Source: Ascidia mentula
Taxonomy: Eukaryota > Chordata > Ascidiacea > Phlebobranchia > Ascidiidae
Assembly: GCA_947561715.1 (NCBI GenBank)
Contig: OX387201.1
Span: 22,024,001-22,088,000 of the forward strand
DNA: 64,000 nucleotides
Direction of reading: 5' to 3'
Numbering within the stretch: position 1 is the first letter of the stretch; each line of letters starts with the position of its first letter. Below, piece after piece: positions 52,975 through 64,000 of this stretch. The notes below the pieces were generated by a model, which did not search any database, had not been told where the DNA came from, and saw nothing but the letters and a program-made list of their open reading frames with translations. The position numbers and the translations under genes were made by a program.

Positions 52975-55900
52975 TCAGTCTTTGTTGTCAAGAGCTTGAG
53001 CCATGAAAATTCTTCCTAGTGTTTGTGAGGAATAATGACAAACTTTGTCGCAATAAGCTGTGACTTGACCTGGAAAGTAAAACAACAGTCAGTAAGAAAT
53101 CTTGCAAATAACAATAAAAAAACTAGTAATATTTCCTGCAACGGCGACCAAGTCTGCAAACCTAAAAAATGAGTAATTAAAAATTAAAACAACATTTATT
53201 CCCATGGAGCTTTAGGGATTTTATCTTTTAAACATTCCTGCAATGCAACGTAATTTGTTGGCAAAATAATTTAATTATTTGCAGCCTAATTTCCTTCTTA
53301 AATTTTCCCATATCAGAGGCAGAAGGTTTAGTTTTTTGGACAACAAAAATTGTTCAAACAATAAAAAATACCAAAGTTAAAAATAAAACCTCAAGTAAAA
53401 TTAACCAACTACAGATGTTATACCAATGTGCTTGGCAGAGGATATGAGATATCAAGTAAATACACATGGACATATAACAAGAGGTAGTTGCTCAGTTGGT
53501 TAAGAGTGTGGTTGCTTGGTTTTACCTAATATGTAAATAACAGTTTGTGGTGGTTTCATTCAATCTTTTACTTTTCTTACAGAATGAACATTTGTTTGTT
53601 AATAGAAACAACATCCTGGGTAACTCCCTTATTTCCAGGAAAAGAAAAAACAACCCCAGACCCAGATTCTCAACCCAATTTCCCCACCTGCTGCGAGTAG
53701 AGCGTCAATCCTCATTGGTTGCGGAACAGGTTTGAACAGTTTGTTTGGATCCTCTTCCGGGAGTGGGGGTTCCCCTCGTTGAGAACGAGCCGCATTTTCC
53801 GTCTGTCTCCGTTGTGTGTGGACGAGCTTGTTCTGGTGTTGCTTGGCAGCTGATCTTTGATATTGCACAAACTTTCCACCTTCCTGTGTGACCTCATCAA
53901 CTGATGACATCATCAAGTGGAGTTGACGTTCCAAAGATGAACTGCAGAAGAAACATGAATTAGGTGGAAGTAAGTACACGTGTGTGATGTTGGCTGCTGG
54001 GGGTTTAGTGATTATTTCATCAACAACATTTCACACTAAGGTTTTGCTGACGTTCTGACATTTAAATTAGAAAAGCACCGAAAATTCAGTTTGCCGAATT
54101 TATTCGGGCACAGCATTCTTCAGCGCCAAAAAAGGCTGTATGATAGGATCACATCTAATCCAGCACATGTTTTGTTTAAATTTATCGCGATTTTAAAGAG
54201 ATAGATACTAAAATTAGTTTCGGTTTATACGGCAACTTTTGCCAAATATAAAAGTAGCTGTTCGGTGTATCACTAATTAAAATCCCTCTAGCTAAAATAA
54301 CACATTGTGCAACTAAAAATATTTCAAAATACAATTACAATACATTCTATGAACGAGGGTAGCTCTTTAACCCAAACATTGTTTTGAGAGTGAAAAGTTT
54401 TAACCTGTGTGAAAGATTCAAGTAATCGACTTTCTCAGGGATCGGATTTTCTTTCTTCAGTTTTAGAAGCAGCATGTTGATCAACGGGGAATTCTTCACA
54501 CGGATCGGAACTTCCTCGTAAATCTCCTCAAACGTCAATCCTTCTTTCTTTACCCTGCAAAAAAATATGTTGGGTTTTTCCAAACACACCTTTACAGAAC
54601 CACAATTGATTCCAATGCATGGCAGAAAAATATACATTCTGATCTGTTTATTAAGAGCTAGACAGGGTGTACACATTGTTTCGACCTATAAGGACTCATC
54701 AGTGCAGCTGTTGACTGTTTTTGTAGTAGTACACAGACTGTAGTTTGCTTTTACTTTGTAAGAAAGGTCTTGAAAAAGAACTAATTGTGCATTTACTAAG
54801 AAAACATACAAATATACAGTTCTGCATGCTGTATTTCTCTATATTTCCTTACACATCCAGACCTCTTGGATTAACTTATGTATGGATGCAATATTGTTGC
54901 GATTGTTCATCACTACAAAGTTTCAACAAATACTAGGTATAAACTCATACAGAGCAAAAATCCATCTCAAAGTTTTGAACATTTTATCTTAGCTTTAACA
55001 TATTGGACATAATCACATAATTTGGATGCAAATAAAACAGATTTTTAACTCACGATTCATATGAAAAATGTTTTCCTTTGTACATTTCCATCATTTTTGG
55101 GGTGAGACGGTAAGCTTTTAGAGACAGACACCCCTGACTGGTTTTAATCGGGTCAAAAATTAGGACGATGGATTCCTCGATTGCCGACTGATAAGAGAAC
55201 TGTGAGTCTAGGAATGCTCGGTTTATAAAATTTCCATGGTTTGAGGATTGGTACCAGCCGACGTGCAGGTGGTCGATGTTGACATGCCTCAGTGACCTCA
55301 TCATGTCCATCTGGTATTGCACTGGAAAAACATGCAATGACTTTATTGGAATATTACAGTGTATTATTGTAACATAGCGATGTTGCTTTATTATCACCAA
55401 ATCATAAAAATGACTAGTATTTTTCCTCTAAGAATTACAAAATAAACAGATGAAAAAGTGAGATGAACTCGCAAGCTTGTGTACTTTTGCAAAAATCAGT
55501 CTTGTGCAAAACCAAGAGAGTTCAGATCAAACTAAACAGGTCAAGATAATTGCTTGATTTCTAAGCATTAATATTTTCATTTTTTGTGTTTTTAAATATT
55601 TATTAATTTAAAACATACAACTAACAATACTCATAAATATTTAACACTGGAATAATAACCTATTAACACCATGTATTTAGATTTAGTTTTACCAACAACA
55701 TAAATTTACGCTACATAAATTAATCACAAGCAATAATGTTATTAGAAGGAGATGACAAAAAAAATAAGTTCGATGCCTTCATCAAAATCTGAAGTTTCAT
55801 TCGTCCGAGGGAAAGGAAAGCAGTTTGTGATTTCCAAAGTATCTCCGACCACAAGCCCAAGTAAAACTCCCTGGACAAGTTCTGGACCTCCGCTGTCCTC

Positions 55901-56204
55901 TTCACAATGTTTGATAATTCGTAACACAACCTGAACAATAAAACACATCAGTAATTCCTGCATAGAGGATTGAGTGAAGTCAACACAAGTTATTCAGGCA
56001 TTGTCCCAACATAATATGTTGCTTGGTACTGTGGACACAAATATAGTCCTATTTCTTGTTTTCTAAATTTTGTAACATGTTTGTTTTTATAAGAAGTTGT
56101 TGATTCGACAAACAAAATTAAAAAAAATGTCAAAGTTTTTATAAACTTACCAGTCCATCTATCTGTATATTTTTCACGCTTGTTTCTTGCGAATTACTTT
56201 CCAT
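52975..56204 (-). CDS. eif3h: Eukaryotic translation initiation factor 3 subunit H
   Basis: eIF3h is an MPN-domain subunit of the eIF3 complex. Exons 56204-56151, 55930-55777, 55321-55054, 54554-54405, 53941-53688 and 53069-52975 give 324 residues. The start [14 protein letters not shown] and [20 protein letters not shown] open the MPN domain, followed by [15 protein letters not shown] and [13 protein letters not shown] sequence; the JAMM metal motif is incomplete (no Asp in the usual place), as expected for this non-catalytic subunit. The C-terminal part has [17 protein letters not shown] and ends [14 protein letters not shown], close to human KLFMAQALQEYNN. Human eIF3h is 352 residues; the difference is a shorter N-terminus and linker. 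The second intron starts with GC (GAAG|GCATCG); it is required to keep the frame and joins DFDE to VQYQM as in human. Confidence 0.96.
53480..53525 (+). mobile_element. tRNA-derived SINE head (A-box piece)
   Basis: AGTTGCTCAGTTGGTTAAGA resembles the D-arm and A box of tRNA genes. No B box at tRNA spacing follows. It lies in the last intron of eIF3h. Confidence 0.35.
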
Positions 56205-57719
56205 TTTTCAAGATTTTTCTCAAACAATGTAATAAAAATTTTCACAAACGTGGGAATACACTTAAATCCAATGAGACTGCCAACATTTTTTGCCGGGGCG
56301 AAAGGTAGCTGTCCAATGAGACTAACAACTTAAAATTACCGTATTTTACGGACCATAAAGCGCACCCGATTATAAGGCGCACTGTCAATAAATTGCTTTG
56401 ATTAGTTTTTTGTTCATACATAAGGCGCACCGGGCTATAGAACGCAACGTATTTTTAGGAGTATGGGTTGCCGTATAAAGCTCAAAAAACAAAAACTTGT
56501 TACGTAATAAATGTAAGCAAGTCACAATAATATGAATATCACAGTTGCTAGTTGCTTTTACCGTAGTTTATTGTGTAAGACGGTGGTTTATTTATAATAG
56601 TATCGGTACTGGTTTTGAGTGTAGGCAATAAAGCACTACTTGATCCATACATTAGGCGCACCGGCTTATAAGGCGCACGATCAATTTATGAGGAAAAAAA
56701 GGATTTAAGTTGCGCCTTATGGTCCGTAAAATACGGTACAGCGAATTTTGTTTGTCGAGGTCAACAGAAGACACTCTTGTATTCGACCATATTTGTCCTT
56801 GACTTTATTATGATTTGAAATTGCATTATTTGTCTGTAATCGTTTTGGCTATCGTTGTTGGAGGCGGTGCAGTTGCACGTTTTTAAACGCAAAACCTCCT
56901 TGCATTAAATCAACAGAGACGAATAAAAAGTTAAATAAACATTGTGTGTTGTACAACAAGTAGCGAAGACCTTGACCAAACCGAGTCGTAGTTTGTTGTA
57001 AATACGCCAGACGAACTGTGCAATCTATGTGAGAAAACTTGGGAATCACCAAACTAAAGATGTTTAGGTAAAGAATGCTGGATCGTTTCATACTTTTCAC
57101 AAAGATAAACATTATGTTAAGCGTGATTGGCGAATTGCTGACAAACATAATTCTACGAACAAACATAAATGTTTGTAGAGGAAAATACCAAGTAAAAAAA
57201 CTAACCAGCTATGTATTTGTTAGTCGAGTCTTAAACGTGACGCCAAAAGTAATTCTATACCACTAAGGTCGACGTTTTGTCTCCCAAAACACACAAACAA
57301 ATATCCGATAACAACACATTACATAGAAGTGAATCCTCGCAAACAATACCCAGGCTTTGTACGTTGATGTAGAAATGCGCAAGGAAGACACAGCAAATCA
57401 TGCGACGCGGTGATTGGTCGTCATCAATCACGTGACTATCATGTCACACGCCTTCAGCTGGAGAGGTAAAGCGTAACCGTAGCAACGTCATCGGAATGAT
57501 TTGTTTCATTGGATGGTTCCAGATGAAGCCTCGCACTTTGCAGTCACGACGAATTAAAAACAAAAGTTTAACATCTGTAGCAAGAAGTCGTCAGTAGGCT
57601 GGAAATAGTTTTAAAACTGCAAGGATTCCAAGATCGGCTAATCATGTCAAAACAAAGTAAGTCAAACACACGGTTTCATTTAACACATGGTTTTGAAGAA
57701 TCATTTTGTCTTTCCACAG
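56205..57719. other. Divergent intergenic region, eIF3h and the kinase gene; contains a DNA transposon
   Basis: Apart from the inverted-repeat element at 56337-56738 no feature was found until the probable 5' exon of the kinase. That exon ends near 57655 with ATGTCAAAACAAA|GTAAGT, and its intron ends at the acceptor before 57720. Confidence 0.4.
56337..56738. mobile_element. 402-bp non-autonomous DNA transposon with 22-bp terminal inverted repeats
   Basis: The element starts TACCGTATTTTACGGACC and ends with its exact reverse complement; the repeats are identical for 22 bases (56337-56358 and 56717-56738). Subterminal copies of a motif around AAGGCGCAC occur several times near both ends. It has no coding capacity. 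The ends begin and finish with TA, so a TA target site is possible, but no longer target duplication is visible. It looks like a MITE; the superfamily is not assigned. Confidence 0.8.
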
Positions 57720-60488
57720 ATGCATGAGATTGATGCTGATGAGATTCTGTGCGACCCGAGGTCAGCTATTGTCGGTGGTGGAAGTTTTGGAACGATTTTG
57801 TTGGGTGAACACAAGTCACTCAACAAAGTTGCTGTGAAGATCTTGACTCTCCAAGGAGGGCCAGGAGATATTCCTCTTATAAAGAGCGTGTGAGTAGAGA
57901 GAGCTTATCGCTAGTTACGGCGCGGCACTTTACCTAACTATATTTCAGAATCATGAGTGAAATTGGGAAACTTCAAACTTCCCAAAGTGAAAACGTTGTC
58001 AGAACGTACGGTTGGGCAACGCTGTCCTGCAGTATTGGAATCGTTACAGAATATTGTGAGGGCGGATATCTCCATCAGTTACTCCTGAATCCAAGCGTTG
58101 GATTGGATATTTCGCTTCGCCTCAGGATGCTCAAAGAAACCATGGATGCTGTGGTTTTCTTCCACGAGTTTCCACAAGATGCTTTGGTTCATGGAGACCT
58201 GAAACCTGCAAATACCCTTCTAACCAGAAGCCTCCAAATAAAGGTTGCCGACTTTGGTAGCGCTCGTATGGCTGCAGTAACTGGTTCGACCACCATTCGG
58301 GCTCCAGTCGAAAGCGAAAAAATCGAATTCACTGCTGAATATACGGCACCAGAAAAGTTAAGACGGATTACAATGAAGCCAAAGAAAGAACACGATGTTT
58401 ATAGTACTGGAGTGATGACCCACATGTTCATCTTCCGTGAATTTCCCTACCCACCATTGGATGCAAATAAACTGTGGATTGCAATCATCAACGGAGAGAG
58501 ACCCGACTGTGATGAGATTGAAGAGTTGAAAGCAAGCTTGGGTGACGGTCAGAGGGAAATCCTCACAACGATGGATGAAGAAATGAAACGATGTTGGGAT
58601 CAGGATCCGAGGAAGAGACCTCCTATGAGAGAAGTTCGCGACCGATATCAACGCTTGTTAGACAAGAAAAACCCAGCTGACATCTTACAACACGTGACAG
58701 ATTCTGTGCGGCAAATGAGTTTAAACGATCCTGTCTCAGCCAATCAGAGACCACTTGTTCCGCTTCGCCAGTTTTCGCCATTTACTAGAAAGTTCGATTT
58801 ACCAGAAGGTAAAAATATGTTTTATTTGAAATTTTGACAAAACATGAATTGTTGGTAAAGGAAATTATGAAAGTCACGTGTCGGCGGAATATCTGTTACT
58901 TTGTGATTACAATAAGCTTCGATTATAACTTTTTTATGCTTACCAATGGTTTGTAGAAGAACGCAGTGGGTCAAAAACCGATGACCTTTCGAGCACATCA
59001 CGTGACGTCACACAAGGTCAAACACCACGCGGTGTTTTGAAAATTCAAAGGTCATCCACTTTGCAAATGGAGACACCTGGTGTCGTGTTGCCAGGTATTA
59101 CATTTTAGATTTTTTAAACTAAGCGTATTTTAGTGGAAAATTAATTTTAGTTCATATGATGAACGGGGATTCGAACCCTCGATCTCCTGCTCGTGTTCAA
59201 GGAGTATTGTTCAGTTGACATTGTGGCTTACTCAAGGTCATCATTAATTTCAAACATTATCAAACCGTCACAGTTTTTTGAATCAAAGAAAAACTTTTTA
59301 CCAAAATCCACTTATATTTGCAGATGACGTCACAAAGTCAAAACTACAAGAATTGTTTCGTCAACAAAGTGAGTACTAAGAATTAAATATTATTAATAAT
59401 TACCTACAGAATCAAAATTTTGAAATTCATGTTAGAGTAATCTAATATCAAGAAATACCGGCATATTTAGGAAATCCTTGGTCTCAAAACGTAGTCAGAT
59501 GACGTTGATTGGTGAATTAATCGCTAACACACAAATGACGTGACTACAACGACCTCTGACGTCACTTAGTGCTTGTAACCATACACCCCAAAAATGTGAT
59601 GTCTCAATGATTTTCTATAAATCACCATGGAGACCAGGTTCGTCCAATAGACCTTGGGTTTTCGAACCCTGCGTCAGTCGATAAACGTGTGACGCAATAC
59701 ATCACCATGACATCTAGCTTTACACAATGCTTGTATGTTTAGCTGGAACCAAAACTCAACTGGTGATAGATAAATATTCAAAATCACTGAAAGATGGAAA
59801 ATATACCGAGGCCATTATGACGAAACAACAACTTTCTCGATTGATTGAAACTCAAATTGAAACTACGGCTGAAGATTTGGAGAAATTCGCTGTTAAAAGC
59901 AGAAACGAGAAGAGATTTCGTAAAGCTTTGTTGTTTTTCCAAATATCATCAGATTATTATGCAAAGAAACCCAACCCCAAACTTTCAGCTAAAGGTTCAA
60001 GGAATTGCGCGTGGCAATTGATGAAAACAAACAAAGCAATGGTAAACAGTGACGTCACAAACAAACCTATTGTTGGTGATTACGTTATCCCACTGATTAG
60101 GGACATTCGTCACCAAACACAGAACTTGGCAAATGTTGAAGACAAACTTCGCGTTGTGTCTGAATGTTGGTGCCTCCATTACATCGAATATAGTCTTGAT
60201 TTAATCGACTCCCATCAATCGAGGGAGGAAACGATTAAAGAAGGATTGGATCTGATGAGGAGCAAGTTTGAAGCAGAGTCGGGGAAGTACCGAGTATACG
60301 GAATTCTTCTCAACAATCTTGGTTATGTTTGTGAGGAAACTTCACGGGTTCGTGACGCGGTTGGGTTTTATCGGCGAGCTGTTGATGCCCACAGAATGGC
60401 TGAAGACTTCCCGACTGAACAAGAAAAGAAGGAATTGATTGAATCAAGTGAAAATAACTTGAAAAGAAACGAAGCAAAGTTGCGATAA
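57720..60488 (+). CDS. RIPK-like protein kinase with a TPR-like C-terminal region
   Basis: Five exons (57720-57889, 57949-58808, 58957-59094, 59324-59368, 59743-60488) give 652 residues if the start is the ATG at 57720. The kinase domain has all key residues: GGGSFG glycine loop (19-24), VAVK Lys40, HGDLKPAN catalytic loop (Asp140), DFG (160-162) and TAPEKL, so it should be active. Sequence style is that of receptor-interacting and related tyrosine-kinase-like Ser/Thr kinases. A Ser-rich linker follows (about 345-405). The last exon (about 405-652) is helical and has TPR-like pairs, such as RFRKALLFFQISSDYY and LLNNLGYVCEETSRVRDAVG. No death domain or CARD was seen. The upstream exon carries a short ATG frame that overlaps this start. 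AATAAA at 60724-60729 is a good poly(A) signal. Substrate and pathway are unknown. Confidence 0.88.
59155..59225 (-). mobile_element. tRNA-like SINE fragment (minus strand)
   Basis: The minus strand reads GATCGAGGGTTCGAATCCCC, a B box and T-arm, preceded by GAACACGAGCAGG. No paired A box or acceptor stem, so a SINE fragment is favoured. It lies in an intron of the kinase gene. Confidence 0.45.
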
Positions 60489-60723
60489 GAATGACTGAAT
60501 GACTATGTATGTTTCATTATGACACCTGGTGGTCAAAACCTATTTTCAGTTTTAAGAATGACTTTTGTGACGTCACACACGCAAGAACAATCGTGTTAAT
60601 ATACGTTTTCTTGCGTCTCTGTGTGCACCATTGTTTAAAAACTTTGTTTGTTTCGTCACAATGAACATCAATTGCTTGCATGACTTTTCATCTTTCATCG
60701 TGATTTTTCTGAAAATTGTAACA

Positions 60724-60729
60724 AATAAA
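60724..60729 (+). terminator. Poly(A) signal of the kinase gene
   Basis: AATAAA about 236 bases past the stop at 60488, followed by a GT-rich stretch (GTTGAATACTTTGTG). Confidence 0.6.
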
Positions 60730-61976
60730 GTTGAATACTTTGTGTTCCTCCCACTCGCACTGAGTGTTTTAGTCTTGAGTAGTGAGAGATTTGCAAAATA
60801 ACGGTAATATTATGTTGGAATGGGATGTCAGTTTACAAATTGTTGCTTGCCTTTAAATAAAGTTCCACAATGTTATCAACTGGTTTTGGAGAGATTTATA
60901 CTAGTGACACGTCACCATATATAGTCCTTATTTATAAGATTTGTTCTTACTTGTGGTGGACGTCCTTATATTTAGGCATTTTGAGCTGTTTAAGCCATTG
61001 GCGTCCTTTACATTATGTTTTGGATGAAGTTAAATGCAGAACGTTTTTTGCGTAAATAATTAATTTAACTCTTCAACATCACGGATATAAAAGGTCACCT
61101 TGCAAAATTTATGTAAATGACGTCGAATTTTTTTTCCGTCGCTCTTATGTCGGTTTCACATCGGTGACAGCCCTGTCTTTATACGTGTCTTCGTTGTTTG
61201 GGAACTTCTTATATTCAAGTCACGTGATTCCTATTCAAACTAAACTTGTTCGCTACAACGACTCTATACATATATGCTGAAGATATACACCCTACTTACT
61301 ATTCCCTAACACCTGTATTCCATTATTACGTAACTAACGTAATTGATTACTCAGAAACACATTTTATAATATATTTTGACACCAGAAGATTGAAGACCAC
61401 AGCAGTTGTTTATAAATCACAAACTTGGCGGAAAATGATGGCTTGCAACTTCCATTTTCAATAAACGCACTTGCAAGTACCAGGTGTTTTTCGATGAAAC
61501 GCACTCTTAACATTCTACCTCAGGCAACAAAATCGTCAACTTCGAACATAATTGTGTTTCTATAGCGCCACCACGCGCTCATTGGCAATTGTTAGCAGCT
61601 CTGTTTACCAACCTAATGTTATGAGACCTTAGGTTTCAGGTCGCATAATTTTCGTTTAGAAACCTGCGTTCAACACTTCCACATCCACATTAAGCTTGTA
61701 TACGACAACTTATGTAGGAAGTTACAGCAGTCGCCAAGCAAGGGCCAACCCTTTGTATGACTAACAATTAACGAGCGTTAAATATTATAAATAATCCTGA
61801 GTCGTCTGTTTAACGTTTTTTGATTTATATATTTATAAGAGTGACGTCATACAGCAAATGAACGACCAGGATCGCTTATAAAATCTATGCGTGGGTGGGA
61901 GTTACACAAAACCTCACCCTCACACACTTAACCCAAATCCCTCGGTAAACCTCACAAAGCTTTCAACACTTGCCAT
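60730..61976. other. Intergenic stretch with no recognised feature
   Basis: AT-rich sequence between the two convergent genes. Only short chance reading frames were seen. TGACGTCA occurs near 61842. Confidence 0.4.
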
Positions 61977-61982
61977 TTTATT
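61977..61982 (-). terminator. Poly(A) signal of the peptide precursor gene
   Basis: AATAAA on the minus strand, 107 bases past the stop codon at 62089. Confidence 0.6.
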
Positions 61983-62088
61983 TACAACAAAACAACAATA
62001 TAAAAGATGACTTCCGTCACCATGGAAATGAGACGTTCGGATATAACTTACACAAACACAGCAACTATGACGCGTTTGACGTCACAAT

Positions 62089-62925
62089 CTAGTTGATAGA
62101 AGTTTCGTTTATGACCTCAGAAAGGACTTTGTCGTCAATCTTGCCAAGAATGAGAACGTAAGCCGACAGATCCGGAGCGTCAGAGGATGGTAGAGTGTCG
62201 GCTTCCAATGCGGCAGAGTCAGCACCTGATCTTTTTTCCGGGGTTTTCTTGGCAGATTTTGTTCCGGAATTTCTGTCAAATAAAAGTTTTCTAAATTGAA
62301 AGAATATAAATAACTTTTCGAACAATGACCAATTGGACACTTCAAGCCAGGAAAATCCCCCCCCCCCCAATCTTTAGTTCCCGCGCAAATATCGCCTTCA
62401 ATCCAACAACATTTAACTTAAACAAATCTTAACCTCATCTAACCTCAACACTTACGTCAATCCATTTATCAACACTGTTTTAAATATTCCAGAACCGCAG
62501 TCACCAGCTGCACTGATGAGACATTATAGGTTAAAACAATGTGTTTGTAAACCAACAAATTTCTTCTTACCGTTTGCCGATAATGTAGGTGAGGAATTTT
62601 CGCATTGCTGCCTGGTTGAACGAGTTCGACTTAATCTGGGTCGCATAAGATTGCGAATATCTTTTCTCGGGCGTACTGAAATCTGCTGAGTCACCATTCT
62701 GCTCCAGCGACGCAAGATTGCTGAATAAGCAATATCCAGTTAAATTAAGGAGGATTTTTGTGCCCATAGGTTCTAGTTTTAAATTTTAAATTTGTAATCA
62801 TTTTTGATGAGTCATGCTTACGTCAAAATCCGGGCTTCTTCGTCTGTAATTTCCCGGTTGACTGAAGCCGATGTTCCAGTTTGAAAGTTTACGAACAAAA
62901 CAACAACAAGAATCATTTTAAACAT
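62089..62925 (-). CDS. Secreted neuropeptide-type precursor, candidate PACAP/VIP/GHRH-family ligand
   Basis: Three exons (62925-62822, 62720-62571, 62272-62089) splice in phase to 145 residues. Residues 1 to about 20 are a signal peptide (MFKMILVVVLFVNF). Residues 56-82 lie between Lys54-Arg55 and Gly83-Lys84-Arg85: a 27-residue peptide with a C-terminal amidation signal, beginning YSQSYATQ and ending QAAMRKFLTYII. PACAP-27 is also 27 residues and amidated. Aligned without gaps, Q16, A18, basic 20, K21, aromatic 22, L23 and aliphatic 26-27 agree with PACAP/VIP, and Y1, T7, Q16, R20, K21, L23 and I26 with GHRH. The usual Phe6 and Asp3 are missing, so the family call is tentative. A second PEKR site (residues 96-99) opens another segment ending AYVLILGK (122-129). 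Each putative peptide has its own exon, as in vertebrate PACAP genes. A prohormone role is well supported; the family is not proven. Confidence 0.7.
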
Positions 62926-64000
62926 TTTTGAACTTTTTAATGTTTTTCCACAACAAGAATGAACGTCTATACTGAAACGAACATAGGTTTAGTGTTTGGT
63001 GAAGTTGATCCCCAACCTTCTTCACCCAGGGCCCACTTTTGTGTTCAAAAATATCTCAGACTGCACCAAAGCCACCAAATGCCGTAAAAGCATTTGTTTT
63101 TCTACGTCATTGCTGTTGCAAGCCAACAATTACGCACTTGACATAAAACCGGAATCGGACACTGAGCATAGTTAGAACTCCGGTAACAATTATGTAGAAC
63201 AATATTATTCCACTAACTTATACCAACCTTACCATGCGGTTAACCTTAAAACGGAGGCTTGCGTTCGTCTCATCCGAATCTAGATGTTGCAAGAAACCAA
63301 CACCAATTTCTGACTTCTGTGATCAATGTGTCGTGGATGCGTCGCATTTATACCAAACCGATCTCATTCTATTGACATTTATCTGGGATTGTGACGTCAC
63401 AGTGGCGTTTTTCTAGCACAACGCCTTTTGTTTGAAACAATCGAGAATCCTGAGAAATTGAGGGGAAGTCGAGAAACCAATGAAAATTTATGGCGGAACC
63501 AACAAGTCATCCACCATATGGCGCTCGATTGTTTCGTAGTCAACGAGCAATTAATTGCCCGTCTGTGACGTCACTGTAACAATTGTTGCAAAATTCCAAC
63601 GTGCGTCGCAAAACGTACATTTACTTTAGAACACAACACACAAGCAATGTTACGTCACACATGGGTTTGTAATGGAAACGCGACACTTGTTACGTGATAG
63701 AGGGTAAGTAATTGTTTTTTAATTGAAGAATGTTTCTATTGTTGTCACAACTCGACCTTTGTTTGTTTTTGTCACATCTGCAGCACGAACGTGTTTAAGT
63801 TCTTATTATGACGTAACAAACACATATGAATCCAGTCGTTCGAAACAGGGATTGTGATGAAAACATCGTCAAATCATTACATTCGAACGAAACATTTAAT
63901 GTTTAAAATATTTAGATTTTGTGACATATTGACCGGTTCGTTCGAGTCCTGCAACAATTGTTTTCGAAATTTTCTGCCGTAAGTTGGATTCTTATGAACT
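62926..64000. promoter_or_regulatory. Upstream region of the peptide precursor gene
   Basis: No coding exon was identified. It contains the promoter of the minus-strand peptide gene. TGACGTCA-type sites, which fit cAMP-response elements, occur at about 63392 and 63566. A short plus-strand frame at 63234-63416 has no recognisable content and is left out. Confidence 0.35.

Noticed and set aside
57687..57719. Kinase start at ATG 57687
   Set aside because: The bases before 57720 form a good acceptor (TTTGTCTTTCCACAG) and look intronic, so the ATG at 57720 is preferred, though not certain.
63234..63416. 60-codon plus-strand frame beyond the peptide gene
   Set aside because: No motif, no signal peptide and no splice or promoter support; length is within chance.

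Overview
This window reads as nuclear DNA of a small-genome chordate, most likely a sea squirt of the genus Ciona. It is AT-rich and gene-dense, with many short GT-AG introns, and it carries single-copy orthologues of bilaterian genes (EYA, ARFGAP1, PPP1R8/NIPP1, SNAPC4, AP-2, ORP1L, eIF3h). The species call is an inference. The gene calls rest on proteins I could splice exon by exon with every reading phase agreeing.

Layout, left to right: eyes absent on minus (71 to at least 10909, running off the left edge, with two alternative first exons inside it); ARFGAP1 on minus (12939-17220); an unrecognised 241-residue protein on plus (17538-18865); PPP1R8 on minus (18879-21955), tail to tail with the unknown gene at only 13 bp between stop codons; SNAPC4 on plus in 24 exons (22823-29175); AP-2 on plus in 12 coding exons (31394-35111) with a likely TATA promoter and 5' UTR exon near 29970; a complete long-form ORP1 (OSBPL1A) on minus in 24 exons (35400-47365); a ZP-domain membrane protein with a decapeptide repeat array on plus (48392-52069); eIF3h on minus (52975-56204); a RIPK-like kinase fused to a TPR-like C-terminus on plus (57720-60488); and a secreted neuropeptide-type precursor on minus (62089-62925).

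The genes do not form a pathway. Two are transcription regulators of development (EYA, AP-2), one is the Myb subunit of the snRNA-promoter complex, two act in membrane traffic and lipid transfer (ARFGAP1, ORP1L), and the rest are a PP1 regulator, a translation factor, a surface ZP protein, a signalling kinase and a peptide hormone. Neighbours are often head to head (possible shared promoters) or tail to tail (possible overlapping 3' UTRs).

The most interesting item is the 145-residue precursor at 62089-62925. It has a signal peptide and one 27-residue block between Lys-Arg sites with a C-terminal amidation glycine. The C-terminal half of that block aligns in register with PACAP-27, VIP and GHRH, so it could be a tunicate secretin-superfamily ligand. 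Other notable signals are a 59-bp-arm hairpin in a PPP1R8 intron, strong excess of the palindrome TGACGTCA, two GC-AG introns, a 45-bp intron, a 402-bp terminal-inverted-repeat element, a dispersed foldback repeat, and several tRNA-derived SINE pieces.
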